Source of the DNA: Hymenobacter sp. BT559
GTDB lineage: Bacteria > Bacteroidota > Bacteroidia > Cytophagales > Hymenobacteraceae
DNA: 45,927 nt
Direction: 5' to 3'
Assembly: GCF_017571525.1 (NCBI RefSeq)
Contig: NZ_JAGETY010000022.1
Location: 1 to 45,927 of the forward strand
The notes under the pieces are model-generated. The model did no database searches. It was not told the origin of the DNA and saw only the letters and a list, made by a program, of their open reading frames with translations. Positions 39,303 to 45,927 of this stretch are shown piece by piece. Made by a program: the position numbers and the translations under genes. Positions within the stretch are counted from its first letter, which is position 1; the number at the start of each line of letters is the position of its first letter.

Positions 39303-39992
39303 ATGGTTTTACCGAAAATCAATGTTGTTCTTTTCGTAGCGCTAGGGCTGGCCGCCTGCCGGCCCGACCAGGTAAAGCACCTGCCCGGCACTAAGCAGAT
39401 AGCCGAAGAAACCGCCAATTGGGAAGTCAAGCGCATCATGCCCAACGACTTGCTCCACGCCACGCGCTGGGCCGGCGACTCTATCACGGCCTACGCCGAC
39501 ACGCTGCTGCGCCGCACCTTGGCCCGCGAGCTGGCCAAGGGCAGCCTGGCACAAGCTGCTAACTTTTGTCGCCCTCAGAGCTACCCGCAGGTCGATTCGA
39601 TGGCGCGCAAGTGGCACGCTAGCCCCCGCCGCGCCGAGTGGCAGCCTGCTCCGGCCAGTGCCACGCCGGCTGCCGTGGCTGCCGCCGGCCTGCGGCCCGA
39701 TACCATGCGCCTCATCGGCCGGCCGGCCGCCGATACCTTTTACTACCAGCGGCCTATCGTGCTGGCCAACAACCTCTGCCTGCGCTGTCACGGTCAGCCC
39801 GGCCACGACCTTACTCTAGCCGACGCCCAGCTGCTGCGGCAGCAGCATCCGGGCCTCAAATCGGTGGGCCGGCAGCGGGGCCAGGTGCTAGGGGCCTGGC
39901 AGCTCACCTTAGACCGCAGTGGGGTGGCCGAGTTCTACACCATGAAAACGCGCAAGAAGTGGAAGGAACACAAAATGCCCAAGCTATTCTAA
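39303..39992 (+). CDS. DUF3365 (Tll0287-like) c-type haem lipoprotein
   Basis: A 229-residue predicted lipoprotein: INVVLFVALGLAACRP has the lipobox LAAC. The domain resembles DUF3365, whose members bind haem through a CxxCH motif, here NNLCLRCHGQP around residue 160. Other features fitting the family are AQAANFCRPQSYPQVDSMAR and VGRQRGQVLGAWQLTLDR. It is probably an electron carrier or haem-based sensor in the periplasm. The FAD oxidoreductase follows 10 nt later, so the two are co-transcribed and may share a redox role. Confidence 0.8.
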   Translation: MVLPKINVVLFVALGLAACRPDQVKHLPGTKQIAEETANWEVKRIMPNDLLHATRWAGDSITAYADTLLRRTLARELAKGSLAQAANFCRPQSYPQVDSMARKWHASPRRAEWQPAPASATPAAVAAAGLRPDTMRLIGRPAADTFYYQRPIVLANNLCLRCHGQPGHDLTLADAQLLRQQHPGLKSVGRQRGQVLGAWQLTLDRSGVAEFYTMKTRKKWKEHKMPKLF

Positions 39993-40002
39993 ACTAATTT
40001 AA

Positions 40003-41274
40003 ATGACTGATATCCAATCCCCTGTTATTATTATCGGCGCGGGTATGGCCGGCCTAGCCTGCGCCAACTGGCTGCACCGGGCCGGCCGCTCGGTGCTGGT
40101 GCTCGAAGCCGCCGACGGCGTAGGTGGCCGCGTGCGCACTGACCTCACGCCCGATGGGTTTCGGCTCGACCGCGGCTTTCAGATTCTGCTAACCAATTAC
40201 CCCGAGGCGCGGCGTATGTTCGACTACGGTGCACTGCAGTTGAAGTCGTTTCGCTCGGGTGCCCTCATCCGGCTGGCCGACGGCAGCGAAACTATGCTCG
40301 AAAACCCGCTGCACGCCCCTGGCATGGCCTTCGCCGCGCTAGCCTCGCCCATAGGCACGCTCAAAGACAAGCTCTTGATTGGCAAGCTAGTGGCGCAGCT
40401 AGCGGGCGCTTCGCCCGAGCAACTGCTGGCCCGGCCCGGCAGCACTACCCTCGACTATTTACGCCGTTACGGCTGGAGCGAGCAGATTATCAACAGCTTT
40501 TTCAAGCCCTTCTTCGGTGGTGTGTACCTCGACCGCGAGCTGAACACCGGCAGCAACTTCTTTGAATTTGTATTTCAGCAGTTTGCACAGGGTGCGGCGG
40601 CCGTGCCGGCGCTGGGCATCCAGCAGCTGCCCGAGCAGTTGGCCGCCCGTCTGCCCGCCGATGCTATTCGCCTGAACACGCCCGTGGCGGCCGTAGCTGA
40701 AGGCGGCCGCCTCGTGCACCTGGCTAACGGCGAAACCCTGCACGCTGCGGCCGTAGTGCTGGCCACCGATGGCCCGGCTGCCGCCCGCCTGCTGGGCGCC
40801 GACCTGCCCGCGCCGGCCACCCCCGTCGCTAGGCCCACCACCTGCACATACTTCGCCACCGCGGGCCCCGCGCCCAGTCACGGCCGCAACATCCTGCATC
40901 TCAATGCTCAGCCCGATGCGCTGGTACACAATGTGGCTTTCCCGGCCGAAACCGGGGCTAGCGTGGCACCACTTGGCCAGGGCCTGGTATCGGTAAGCAC
41001 CCACGGCGAGCATGGCTTGTCGGACGAGGAACTGACTGCCCGCCTGCGTACCGAGTTGGCTGCTTGGTTTGGGCCGCTGGCTACTATGTGGCGGCACCTG
41101 CGCACCTACCGCATCGCCCAGGCGCTGCCCGTGTATGGCCCTGGCCAGCCGGTGCAGCAAGAGCTACAGCTCGGCGAAACGCTCTTTCGCTGCGGCGACT
41201 GGGTCAGCTATCCATCGCTCAACGCGGCGCTGGGCACCGGTCGCCAGGTGGCCGAAATGCTGCTGGCGCAGTAG
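40003..41274 (+). CDS. FAD-dependent oxidoreductase, amine oxidase/phytoene desaturase-like
   Basis: A 423-residue flavoprotein. The dinucleotide motif is VIIIGAGMAGLACANWLHRA (residues 8-27), then LEAADGVGGRVRTDLTPDGF and the family's RLDRGFQILLTNYPEARRMF. The C-terminal FAD-contact region is FRCGDWVSYPSLNAALGTGR. It resembles NAD(P)-binding proteins of the protoporphyrinogen oxidase/phytoene desaturase type whose substrates are unknown. Its TAG stop lies within a hairpin. It is co-transcribed with the DUF3365 haem protein. Confidence 0.85.
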   Translation: MTDIQSPVIIIGAGMAGLACANWLHRAGRSVLVLEAADGVGGRVRTDLTPDGFRLDRGFQILLTNYPEARRMFDYGALQLKSFRSGALIRLADGSETMLENPLHAPGMAFAALASPIGTLKDKLLIGKLVAQLAGASPEQLLARPGSTTLDYLRRYGWSEQIINSFFKPFFGGVYLDRELNTGSNFFEFVFQQFAQGAAAVPALGIQQLPEQLAARLPADAIRLNTPVAAVAEGGRLVHLANGETLHAAAVVLATDGPAAARLLGADLPAPATPVARPTTCTYFATAGPAPSHGRNILHLNAQPDALVHNVAFPAETGASVAPLGQGLVSVSTHGEHGLSDEELTARLRTELAAWFGPLATMWRHLRTYRIAQALPVYGPGQPVQQELQLGETLFRCGDWVSYPSLNAALGTGRQVAEMLLAQ

Positions 41275-41357
41275 CGCGAGCTTTGTAGTTGGCGTTTTAG
41301 TGACGCCTCAATGACCCTGGCGGCGCGAGGATGCGAGCCACAAGGCTCGCGCTACTG
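41269..41357. repeat. Nested palindrome between convergent genes
   Basis: CAGTAGCGCGAGC (41269-41281) and GCTCGCGCTACTG (41345-41357) are exact 13-bp complements. Inside is a second hairpin, GGCGT with ACGCC (41291-41307). The outer arms share GTAGCGCGA with the hairpin at 30809-30836. It contains the oxidoreductase stop codon and abuts the LysR stop. Confidence 0.75.
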
Positions 41358-41358
41358 C

Positions 41359-42249
41359 TCACACCAGCGCCACCAACGCTTGCAGCAGCGGCGCGGGCCG
41401 CTCAGCCAGGTAAGCCACGCACTGCGTAAGCAGCACGTTTTCACTGCCCACCACGCGCAGCGGACGGGCCACCACGCCCGGCACCGTGCTCAGGTCGAAA
41501 AATGACGGCACAAACGCCACGCCCAGCCCTAGCCGCACGAGGTTGCTGAGCAGCTCCAACGACGATACTTCCTGCACAATGGCCCCGCGCCGACTGAAGC
41601 CGGCTTGCTGACACAGGTGTTCAATCTCTTCGTACACCGGGTGCAGGGGCCGGCTGATTTCAACCCATTTTTCGTGGGCTAGCGCCTCTAGCGGCACCTC
41701 GGGCAGACCAGCCAGCGGGTGCGCAGCCGGCAGCGCCACCGCTAGCCCCCCCTGGCCAAAGGGCCGCGCCGCCAGCTCGGGGTGCAGCAGCGGCAGCATG
41801 GTGAGGCCCAACTCAATGCGGCCGGCTACCAGCGCCTCCTGCACCGCCCGAAAAGTCGGCAGCTCGTGCAAATGAAACTGCACGTCGGGAAAGCTCTGGT
41901 TGAAGCGCTGCACAATGCCTACCAGCCGGTCGGGACGCAGCAATTGGTAGTAGCCCAGCTCCACCGTTTTTTGCTGCGAGCCTACCCGGCGCACGTTTTC
42001 AACGGCCTGCCGACTTAGGTGCAGCAGCTGCTGAGCTTCGGCCAAGAATGCGCTACCTGCCTCAGTCAGCACTACCCGGCGCTGACGTGTGCGCTGCTGA
42101 TGGTCAAATAACTCGACCCCTAGCTCGCTTTCTAAAAGCTGAATCTGCTGGCTAAGCGCCGGCTGCGACACGCACAATTTTTCGGCGGCCCGGCCATAGT
42201 GTAACGCGGAGGCGACCTCGACAAAGTAGCGCAGCTGGCGGAGTTCCAT
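41359..42249 (-). CDS. LysR-family transcriptional regulator
   Basis: A 296-residue LysR-type regulator. The winged helix-turn-helix is MELRQLRYFVEVASALHYG, RAAEKLCVSQPALSQQIQLL (residues 1-60). The effector-binding domain follows, with LGYYQLLRPDRLVGIVQRF and ELGLTMLPLLHPELAARP. The N-terminus resembles the BenM/CatM/HcaR group, many of which sense aromatic acids. It is divergent from hpd, which is probably its target. The ATG at 42249 is chosen over an extension to 42264 that overlaps the operator-like repeats. Confidence 0.9.
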   Translation of the reverse strand: MELRQLRYFVEVASALHYGRAAEKLCVSQPALSQQIQLLESELGVELFDHQQRTRQRRVVLTEAGSAFLAEAQQLLHLSRQAVENVRRVGSQQKTVELGYYQLLRPDRLVGIVQRFNQSFPDVQFHLHELPTFRAVQEALVAGRIELGLTMLPLLHPELAARPFGQGGLAVALPAAHPLAGLPEVPLEALAHEKWVEISRPLHPVYEEIEHLCQQAGFSRRGAIVQEVSSLELLSNLVRLGLGVAFVPSFFDLSTVPGVVARPLRVVGSENVLLTQCVAYLAERPAPLLQALVALV

Positions 42250-42262
42250 ACCGCAAATCTCC

Positions 42263-42289
42263 ATAAGAAATTCTTATTGGGCTCATAAG
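42263..42289. promoter_or_regulatory. LysR-type operator array between lysR gene and hpd
   Basis: ATAAGAA-A-TTCTTAT (42263-42277) is a perfect palindrome. It overlaps CTTAT-N7-ATAAG (42273-42289). Three ATAAG half-sites in alternating orientation fit a recognition plus activation site for a LysR-type protein. Confidence 0.6.
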
Positions 42290-42365
42290 TAGCCGATATT
42301 GGACATCTCGACTAACGGGCGTTAGTATTGCGTTGTAACTAAGCACTATCCACCCCTAGCCACAT

Positions 42366-43496
42366 ATGGAAACCCTCGTCGCCCAGGAGCTACAGCAGCG
42401 CGCTACCACTGACTTTTTGCCGCTACTCGGCACCGATTACCTCGAATTTTATGTAGGCAATGCCAAGCAAGCTGCCTACTACTACAAAGCGGCCTTCGGC
42501 TTCCAGACAGTAGCCTACGCCGGCCCCGAAACCGGCGTGCGCGACCGCGCCAGCTACGTAGTGCAGCAGGGCAAAATCCGGTTGGTACTCACCACTGCTA
42601 TGCACTCCGACCACGAGATTTCGGCACACGTGCGCCAGCACGGCGATGGGGTTAAAATCCTGGCCTTGTGGGTAGAAGATGCCTTCGAGAGCTACGAAAA
42701 AACCATGAGCCGCGGCGCCCGCAGCTACCAGGAGCCTAAGGTCCTCACCGACGAGTTTGGCGAGGTGCGCACGGCCGGCATCTACACTTATGGCGAAACG
42801 GTGCACATGTTCATCGAGCGCAAAAACTACCACGGCGCCTTCTTGCCGGGCTACGTAGCTCAGCAGTCGAGTTTTAACCCTAGCGAAGTGGGCCTACGCT
42901 ACGTGGACCACTGCGTGGGTAACGTGGGCTGGAACCGCATGAACGAAACGGTGAAGTGGTACGAGGACGTGATGGGCTTCGCCAATATCCTGAGCTTTGA
43001 CGACAAGCAGATTACGACCGAGTACTCGGCCCTCATGAGCAAGGTGATGAGCAATGGCAACGGCTACGTGAAATTTCCTATCAACGAGCCCGCCGAGGGC
43101 AAGAAAAAATCGCAGATTGAGGAATACCTGACCTTTTACGAAGGCGAGGGCGTGCAGCACATTGCCGTGGCTACCGACGACATTATCAGCACGGTACGCG
43201 AGTTGAAGGCGCGTGGCGTGGAGTTTTTGAACACCCCCGACACGTACTACGACAACCTGCGCGCCCACGTCGGCAACATTGACGAGGATGTAGAAGCTCT
43301 GCGCGCCCTGCGCATCATGGCCGACCGCGACGAAGAGGGCTACCTGCTCCAGATTTTTACGAAGCCCGTGGAGGACCGGCCCACGGTATTCTTCGAAATT
43401 ATCCAGCGCAAGGGCGCCAAGAGCTTCGGCGCGGGCAACTTCAAAGCGCTATTTGAAAGCCTGGAGCGCGAGCAGGACCGCCGCGGCAACCTGTAA
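42366..43496 (+). CDS. hpd: 4-Hydroxyphenylpyruvate dioxygenase
   Basis: A 376-residue non-haem Fe(II) dioxygenase converting 4-hydroxyphenylpyruvate to homogentisate in tyrosine catabolism. The iron ligands are His182 (RYVDHCVGNV), His265 (GVQHIAVATDDI) and Glu344 (PTVFFEIIQRKGAKSFG). It has the two vicinal-oxygen-chelate halves expected, and a normal length. It is divergent from the LysR gene and followed by hmgA, the next step. Confidence 0.96.
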   Translation: METLVAQELQQRATTDFLPLLGTDYLEFYVGNAKQAAYYYKAAFGFQTVAYAGPETGVRDRASYVVQQGKIRLVLTTAMHSDHEISAHVRQHGDGVKILALWVEDAFESYEKTMSRGARSYQEPKVLTDEFGEVRTAGIYTYGETVHMFIERKNYHGAFLPGYVAQQSSFNPSEVGLRYVDHCVGNVGWNRMNETVKWYEDVMGFANILSFDDKQITTEYSALMSKVMSNGNGYVKFPINEPAEGKKKSQIEEYLTFYEGEGVQHIAVATDDIISTVRELKARGVEFLNTPDTYYDNLRAHVGNIDEDVEALRALRIMADRDEEGYLLQIFTKPVEDRPTVFFEIIQRKGAKSFGAGNFKALFESLEREQDRRGNL

Positions 43497-43514
43497 GCAC
43501 CGGCCCTTTTATCT

Positions 43515-43598
43515 GTCATGCTGAGCTTGCAAAGCATCTTATCACGCCAGAACGAAGCCGTTCGAACCTAATAAGATGCTTCGCAAGTTCAGCATGAC
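43515..43598. repeat. GTCATGC palindromic repeat, copy 4
   Basis: GTCATGCTGAGCTTGCAAAG with GCATCTTAT is mirrored by ATAAGATGC and TTCGCAAGTTCAGCATGAC. This is the best-preserved copy. It lies between hpd and hmgA on their shared strand. Confidence 0.85.
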
Positions 43599-43647
43599 AC
43601 ACGGTTTTTAGGGCTAGCCACTTTTTCTTAACTCTACTCCCACCCAA

Positions 43648-44856
43648 ATGCCCATTTACCACAAGCTTGGCCGACTGCCGCACACGCGCCACACGGTATT
43701 CGAGAAGCCCGAGGGCGGGCTTTACTACGAGCAGCTGTTTGGCACCATCGGCTTCGAGGGCATGTCGTCGCTCATGTACCACCTGCGCCGACCCACCACG
43801 GTGAAGGAAATCGTGGGGGAGACTGACCTCACGCCCAAAGTCGCCATAGAAAAAAGTATCAAGGCCCGGTTGCTCAAGGGCTTTGAGGTGCCACCGCAAG
43901 ATGACTATCTGGCTAGCCGCACGCCGGTGCTGGTGAATAGCGACGTGCACATCGTGCTGGCCGCACCACGCCACTCGCTCACGGCCTATTTCTACAAAAA
44001 CGCCGATGCCGATGAGCTACTATTCATCCACAAAGGCACCGGCAAGCTACGCACGCAGCTCGGCAACATCTGCTTCGAGCCGGGCGACTACTTGCTGGTG
44101 CCGCGCGGCATTATCTACCAGATTGAGTTTGATACGGAAGACAACCGGCTCTTTATCGCCGAGTCGTTTCACCCCATCTATACGCCCAAGCGCTACCGCA
44201 ACCACTTTGGCCAGCTCCTAGAGCACGCGCCCTACTCAGAGCGCGACTACAAGCTGCCCGAAGAGTTGGAAACGCACGACGAACTAGGCGACTTCACGGT
44301 CAAAATCAAGAAGCAAGGCATACTGCATGAGTTGGTGTACCCTAGCCACCCATTCGACGTGGTAGGCTGGGACGGGTATAATTATCCCTACGGGATGAAT
44401 ATCCGCGACTTCCAGCCCATCACGGGCAAGGTGCACCAGCCGCCACCCGTGCACCAGCAGTTCGAAACTAAAGCGTTTGTGGTATGCTCCTTCGTGCCCC
44501 GTCTGTTTGATTATCACCCGCAGGCCATTCCGGCGCCTTATCACCACTCCAACATCGACTCCGATGAGGTGCTGTACTATGTAGACGGCAACTTCATGTC
44601 GCGCAATAACATCGCCCAAGGTCATATCACGCTGCACCCCGGCGGTATTCCGCACGGCCCCGCGCCGGGCGCCTATGAGCGCAGCATCGGCAAAACCGGC
44701 ACCGACGAGTGGGCCGTGATGATTGATACCTTCCGCCCGCTCATGCTAACGGAAGCCGCGCTTCGGCTAGACGACGGTAATTATTATCAGTCGTGGCTCG
44801 AACCTGCCAGCCCTACCGCCGCTAGCCCCGACCAGCGCCTCGAACGCCCCGAATAA
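43648..44856 (+). CDS. hmgA: Homogentisate 1,2-dioxygenase
   Basis: A 402-residue cupin-fold Fe(II) dioxygenase that opens the homogentisate ring to maleylacetoacetate. Diagnostic blocks are DADELLFIHKGTGKLRTQLG, PGDYLLVPRGIIYQIEF, DYHPQAIPAPYHHSNIDSDE and ITLHPGGIPHGPAPGAYE, which hold the metal-binding His and Glu residues. The start MPIYHKLGRLPHTRHTVF is typical. It follows hpd by 151 nt; maleylacetoacetate isomerase and fumarylacetoacetase genes are not in the window. Confidence 0.96.
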   Translation: MPIYHKLGRLPHTRHTVFEKPEGGLYYEQLFGTIGFEGMSSLMYHLRRPTTVKEIVGETDLTPKVAIEKSIKARLLKGFEVPPQDDYLASRTPVLVNSDVHIVLAAPRHSLTAYFYKNADADELLFIHKGTGKLRTQLGNICFEPGDYLLVPRGIIYQIEFDTEDNRLFIAESFHPIYTPKRYRNHFGQLLEHAPYSERDYKLPEELETHDELGDFTVKIKKQGILHELVYPSHPFDVVGWDGYNYPYGMNIRDFQPITGKVHQPPPVHQQFETKAFVVCSFVPRLFDYHPQAIPAPYHHSNIDSDEVLYYVDGNFMSRNNIAQGHITLHPGGIPHGPAPGAYERSIGKTGTDEWAVMIDTFRPLMLTEAALRLDDGNYYQSWLEPASPTAASPDQRLERPE

Positions 44857-44948
44857 CAAGCTTGCCCCAACCTCCCACTCTGGTCCCACTCCTAGCGTGC
44901 GGGCTGGCTACCCTAGCCGGCCCGCTTTTTAGTACGCGCTCTGGTTAT

Positions 44949-45683
44949 ATGAAAAACTTGTTGGCTCAATTTGAGTGGAAGTGCCCTGAAATCGTTTTTG
45001 AATGGCAAGACCCCGAAACCGAGGCAGAAGGCTGGGTAGTCATCAACTCGCTGCGCGGCGGCGCGGCCGGGGGAGGCACCCGCATGCGCAAGGGCCTCGA
45101 TAAGCGCGAAGTCGAGAGCCTAGCCAAGACAATGGAAGTAAAATTCACGGTATCGGGCCCAGCCATCGGTGGTGCCAAATCAGGCATCAAATTCGACCCG
45201 CAAGACCCATGCAAGCGCGGCGTGCTCGAACGTTGGTACAAGGCCGTCTTTCCGCTATTGAAAGCCTACTATGGCACTGGCGGTGACCTCAACGTGGATG
45301 AAATCCACGAGGTAATTCCTCTCACCGAAGAGTATAGACTCTGGCACCCGCGGGAAGGTGTTGTAAAGGGCCATTACCACGCCACCGAGCCCCAGAAAAT
45401 TCAAAAGCTCGGCCAACTTCGCAAAGATGTGATTAAAGTGCTCGAAGATGCTGCTTACCCCCCTAGCTTGGCCCATAAGTGTACCATAGCAGACCTTATC
45501 ACCGGTTACGGTGTCGCTGAGGCTGTACGCCACTACTATGCGCTATGGGCAGGCCAGGCAGTGGCTGGCAAGCGTGTCATCATTCAAGGCTGGGGCAATG
45601 TAGGCGCTGCTGCCTATTACCTGGCTACTTAAGATGCATACATCGTCGGGATTATTGACTGAGCAGGTGGCATCTTGCGCCCG
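44949..45683 (+). pseudogene. Glu/Leu/Phe/Val dehydrogenase, disrupted
   Basis: The first 227 codons encode the N-terminal part of an amino-acid dehydrogenase: GGAAGGGTRMRKGLDKREVE, TVSGPAIGGAKSGIKFDP (with the catalytic-type Lys), GTGGDLNVDEIHEVIPLTEE and the start of the NAD-binding domain, VIIQGWGNVGAAAYYLA. The frame then meets TAA at 45630. Translation past it gives DAYIVGIID, a TGA at 45660, then AGGILRP, exactly what the intact family continues with, so the stops are mutations within a once-longer gene. After AGGILRP similarity is lost; intact members are about 400 residues. ATG 44949 is chosen over 44862. The gene would have served aromatic or branched amino-acid deamination beside hpd-hmgA. 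Confidence 0.85.
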
Positions 45684-45927
45684 CCGGCTTTGCCCAGCGC
45701 GCGTTTGAAATGGCCTTGCGACAACTCGTCTATTAAGAGCATCCTTACTACGCTCCTAGTGAGACCTTCAGAAGCTCGTCAGGGGCGTAGTAAGGGTACT
45801 CGCCAGCCCAAAAGCCTTACACCTGCCTAAGATTAGCTCCTTGTTCAGCAGGCGCGTGGCGCGTGGCGCCGGCAGCGAGGGGCGGGGGCGTGGGTCGAGG
45901 GCAGGAAATGCAAGAGCCCTGCTTACA
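45684..45927. other. Gene-free tail of the window
   Basis: No coding sequence is supported. If one base is skipped after 45680, the frame AGFAQRAFEMALRQLVY continues to a TAA at 45734-45736, possibly further decay of the dehydrogenase. An inverted repeat follows at 45743-45795, and a GCGCGTG tandem pair near 45855. Confidence 0.4.
45743..45795. repeat. Inverted repeat in the window tail
   Basis: CCTTACTACGCTCCT (45743-45757) and AGGGGCGTAGTAAGG (45781-45795) are complementary at 14 of 15 bases, with a 23-base spacer. Confidence 0.6.

Noticed and set aside
44862..44948. Upstream start giving the dehydrogenase an N-terminal hydrophobic extension
   Set aside because: The family begins near MKNLLAQFEWKCPEIVFEW; the extension is not typical for a cytoplasmic dehydrogenase.
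45684..45736. Separate small gene after the broken dehydrogenase
   Set aside because: The short frame AGFAQRAFEMALRQLVY has no start codon and is better explained as frameshifted remains.

Overview
The window looks like ordinary chromosome from a GC-rich member of the Bacteroidota, most likely Hymenobacter or a close relative (Cytophagales). This is inferred from: promoter elements of the Bacteroidota type (TTTG, about 20 bp, TAnnTTTG), clearest before rplU; families largely restricted to this phylum (DUF3826, DUF4783, DUF6799-like); weak or absent Shine-Dalgarno sequences; and the lineage-typical palindrome that begins GTCATGC. No rRNA, tRNA, CRISPR array, prophage or insertion sequence was seen.

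Layout. 0.1-4.7 kb, minus strand: an AraC regulator, an SDR oxidoreductase and a YdbC-like aldo/keto reductase, then a bestrophin-like channel and a DUF3826 protein. 4.8-8.5 kb, minus strand, is the most accessory-looking part: an Ala-rich coiled-coil lipoprotein, a DUF4260 membrane protein, a Crp/Fnr regulator, a three-gene cluster of small proteins ending in DUF4926, and an AT-rich SIR2-like gene. Four almost identical terminator-like hairpins punctuate this stretch. 8.6-13 kb carries nrdA and nrdB, split by an oppositely oriented DUF1348 gene. A cluster of DnaA-box-like 9-mers lies between nrdB and rplU-rpmA (L21, L27). 14.2-24.9 kb holds an outer membrane protein, a hydrolase, hemW, a BamA/TamA-type protein, a small heat-shock protein, VF530, a GH25 lysozyme, an RlpA-like lipoprotein and the cbpA-cbpM chaperone pair. 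25-30.8 kb holds a ZIP metal transporter behind a perfect 21-bp inverted repeat, two envelope proteins, nadC, DUF4783 and gpmI. 30.8-34.1 kb carries yjbQ, a beta-helix lipoprotein and prfA. 34.3-39.2 kb is a complete thrA(fused)-thrB-thrC operon. 39.3-41.3 kb has a DUF3365 c-type haem lipoprotein and an FAD oxidoreductase. 41.4-45.7 kb is an aromatic amino-acid degradation locus: a LysR regulator divergent from hpd, then hmgA, then an amino-acid dehydrogenase gene that is broken.

How the genes fit together. thrABC convert aspartate-derived intermediates to threonine. hpd and hmgA open the tyrosine ring through homogentisate, with the LysR protein the likely local regulator. nrdA and nrdB make deoxyribonucleotides. 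cbpA, cbpM and Hsp20 handle protein folding. Most remaining genes are envelope functions. Intergenic spaces are unusually rich in long palindromes of several families, some overlapping stop codons. The best candidates for something new are the SIR2-like island with its small-protein neighbours, the repeated terminator module, the DnaA-box cluster next to nrdB, and the ZIP operator-like palindrome.
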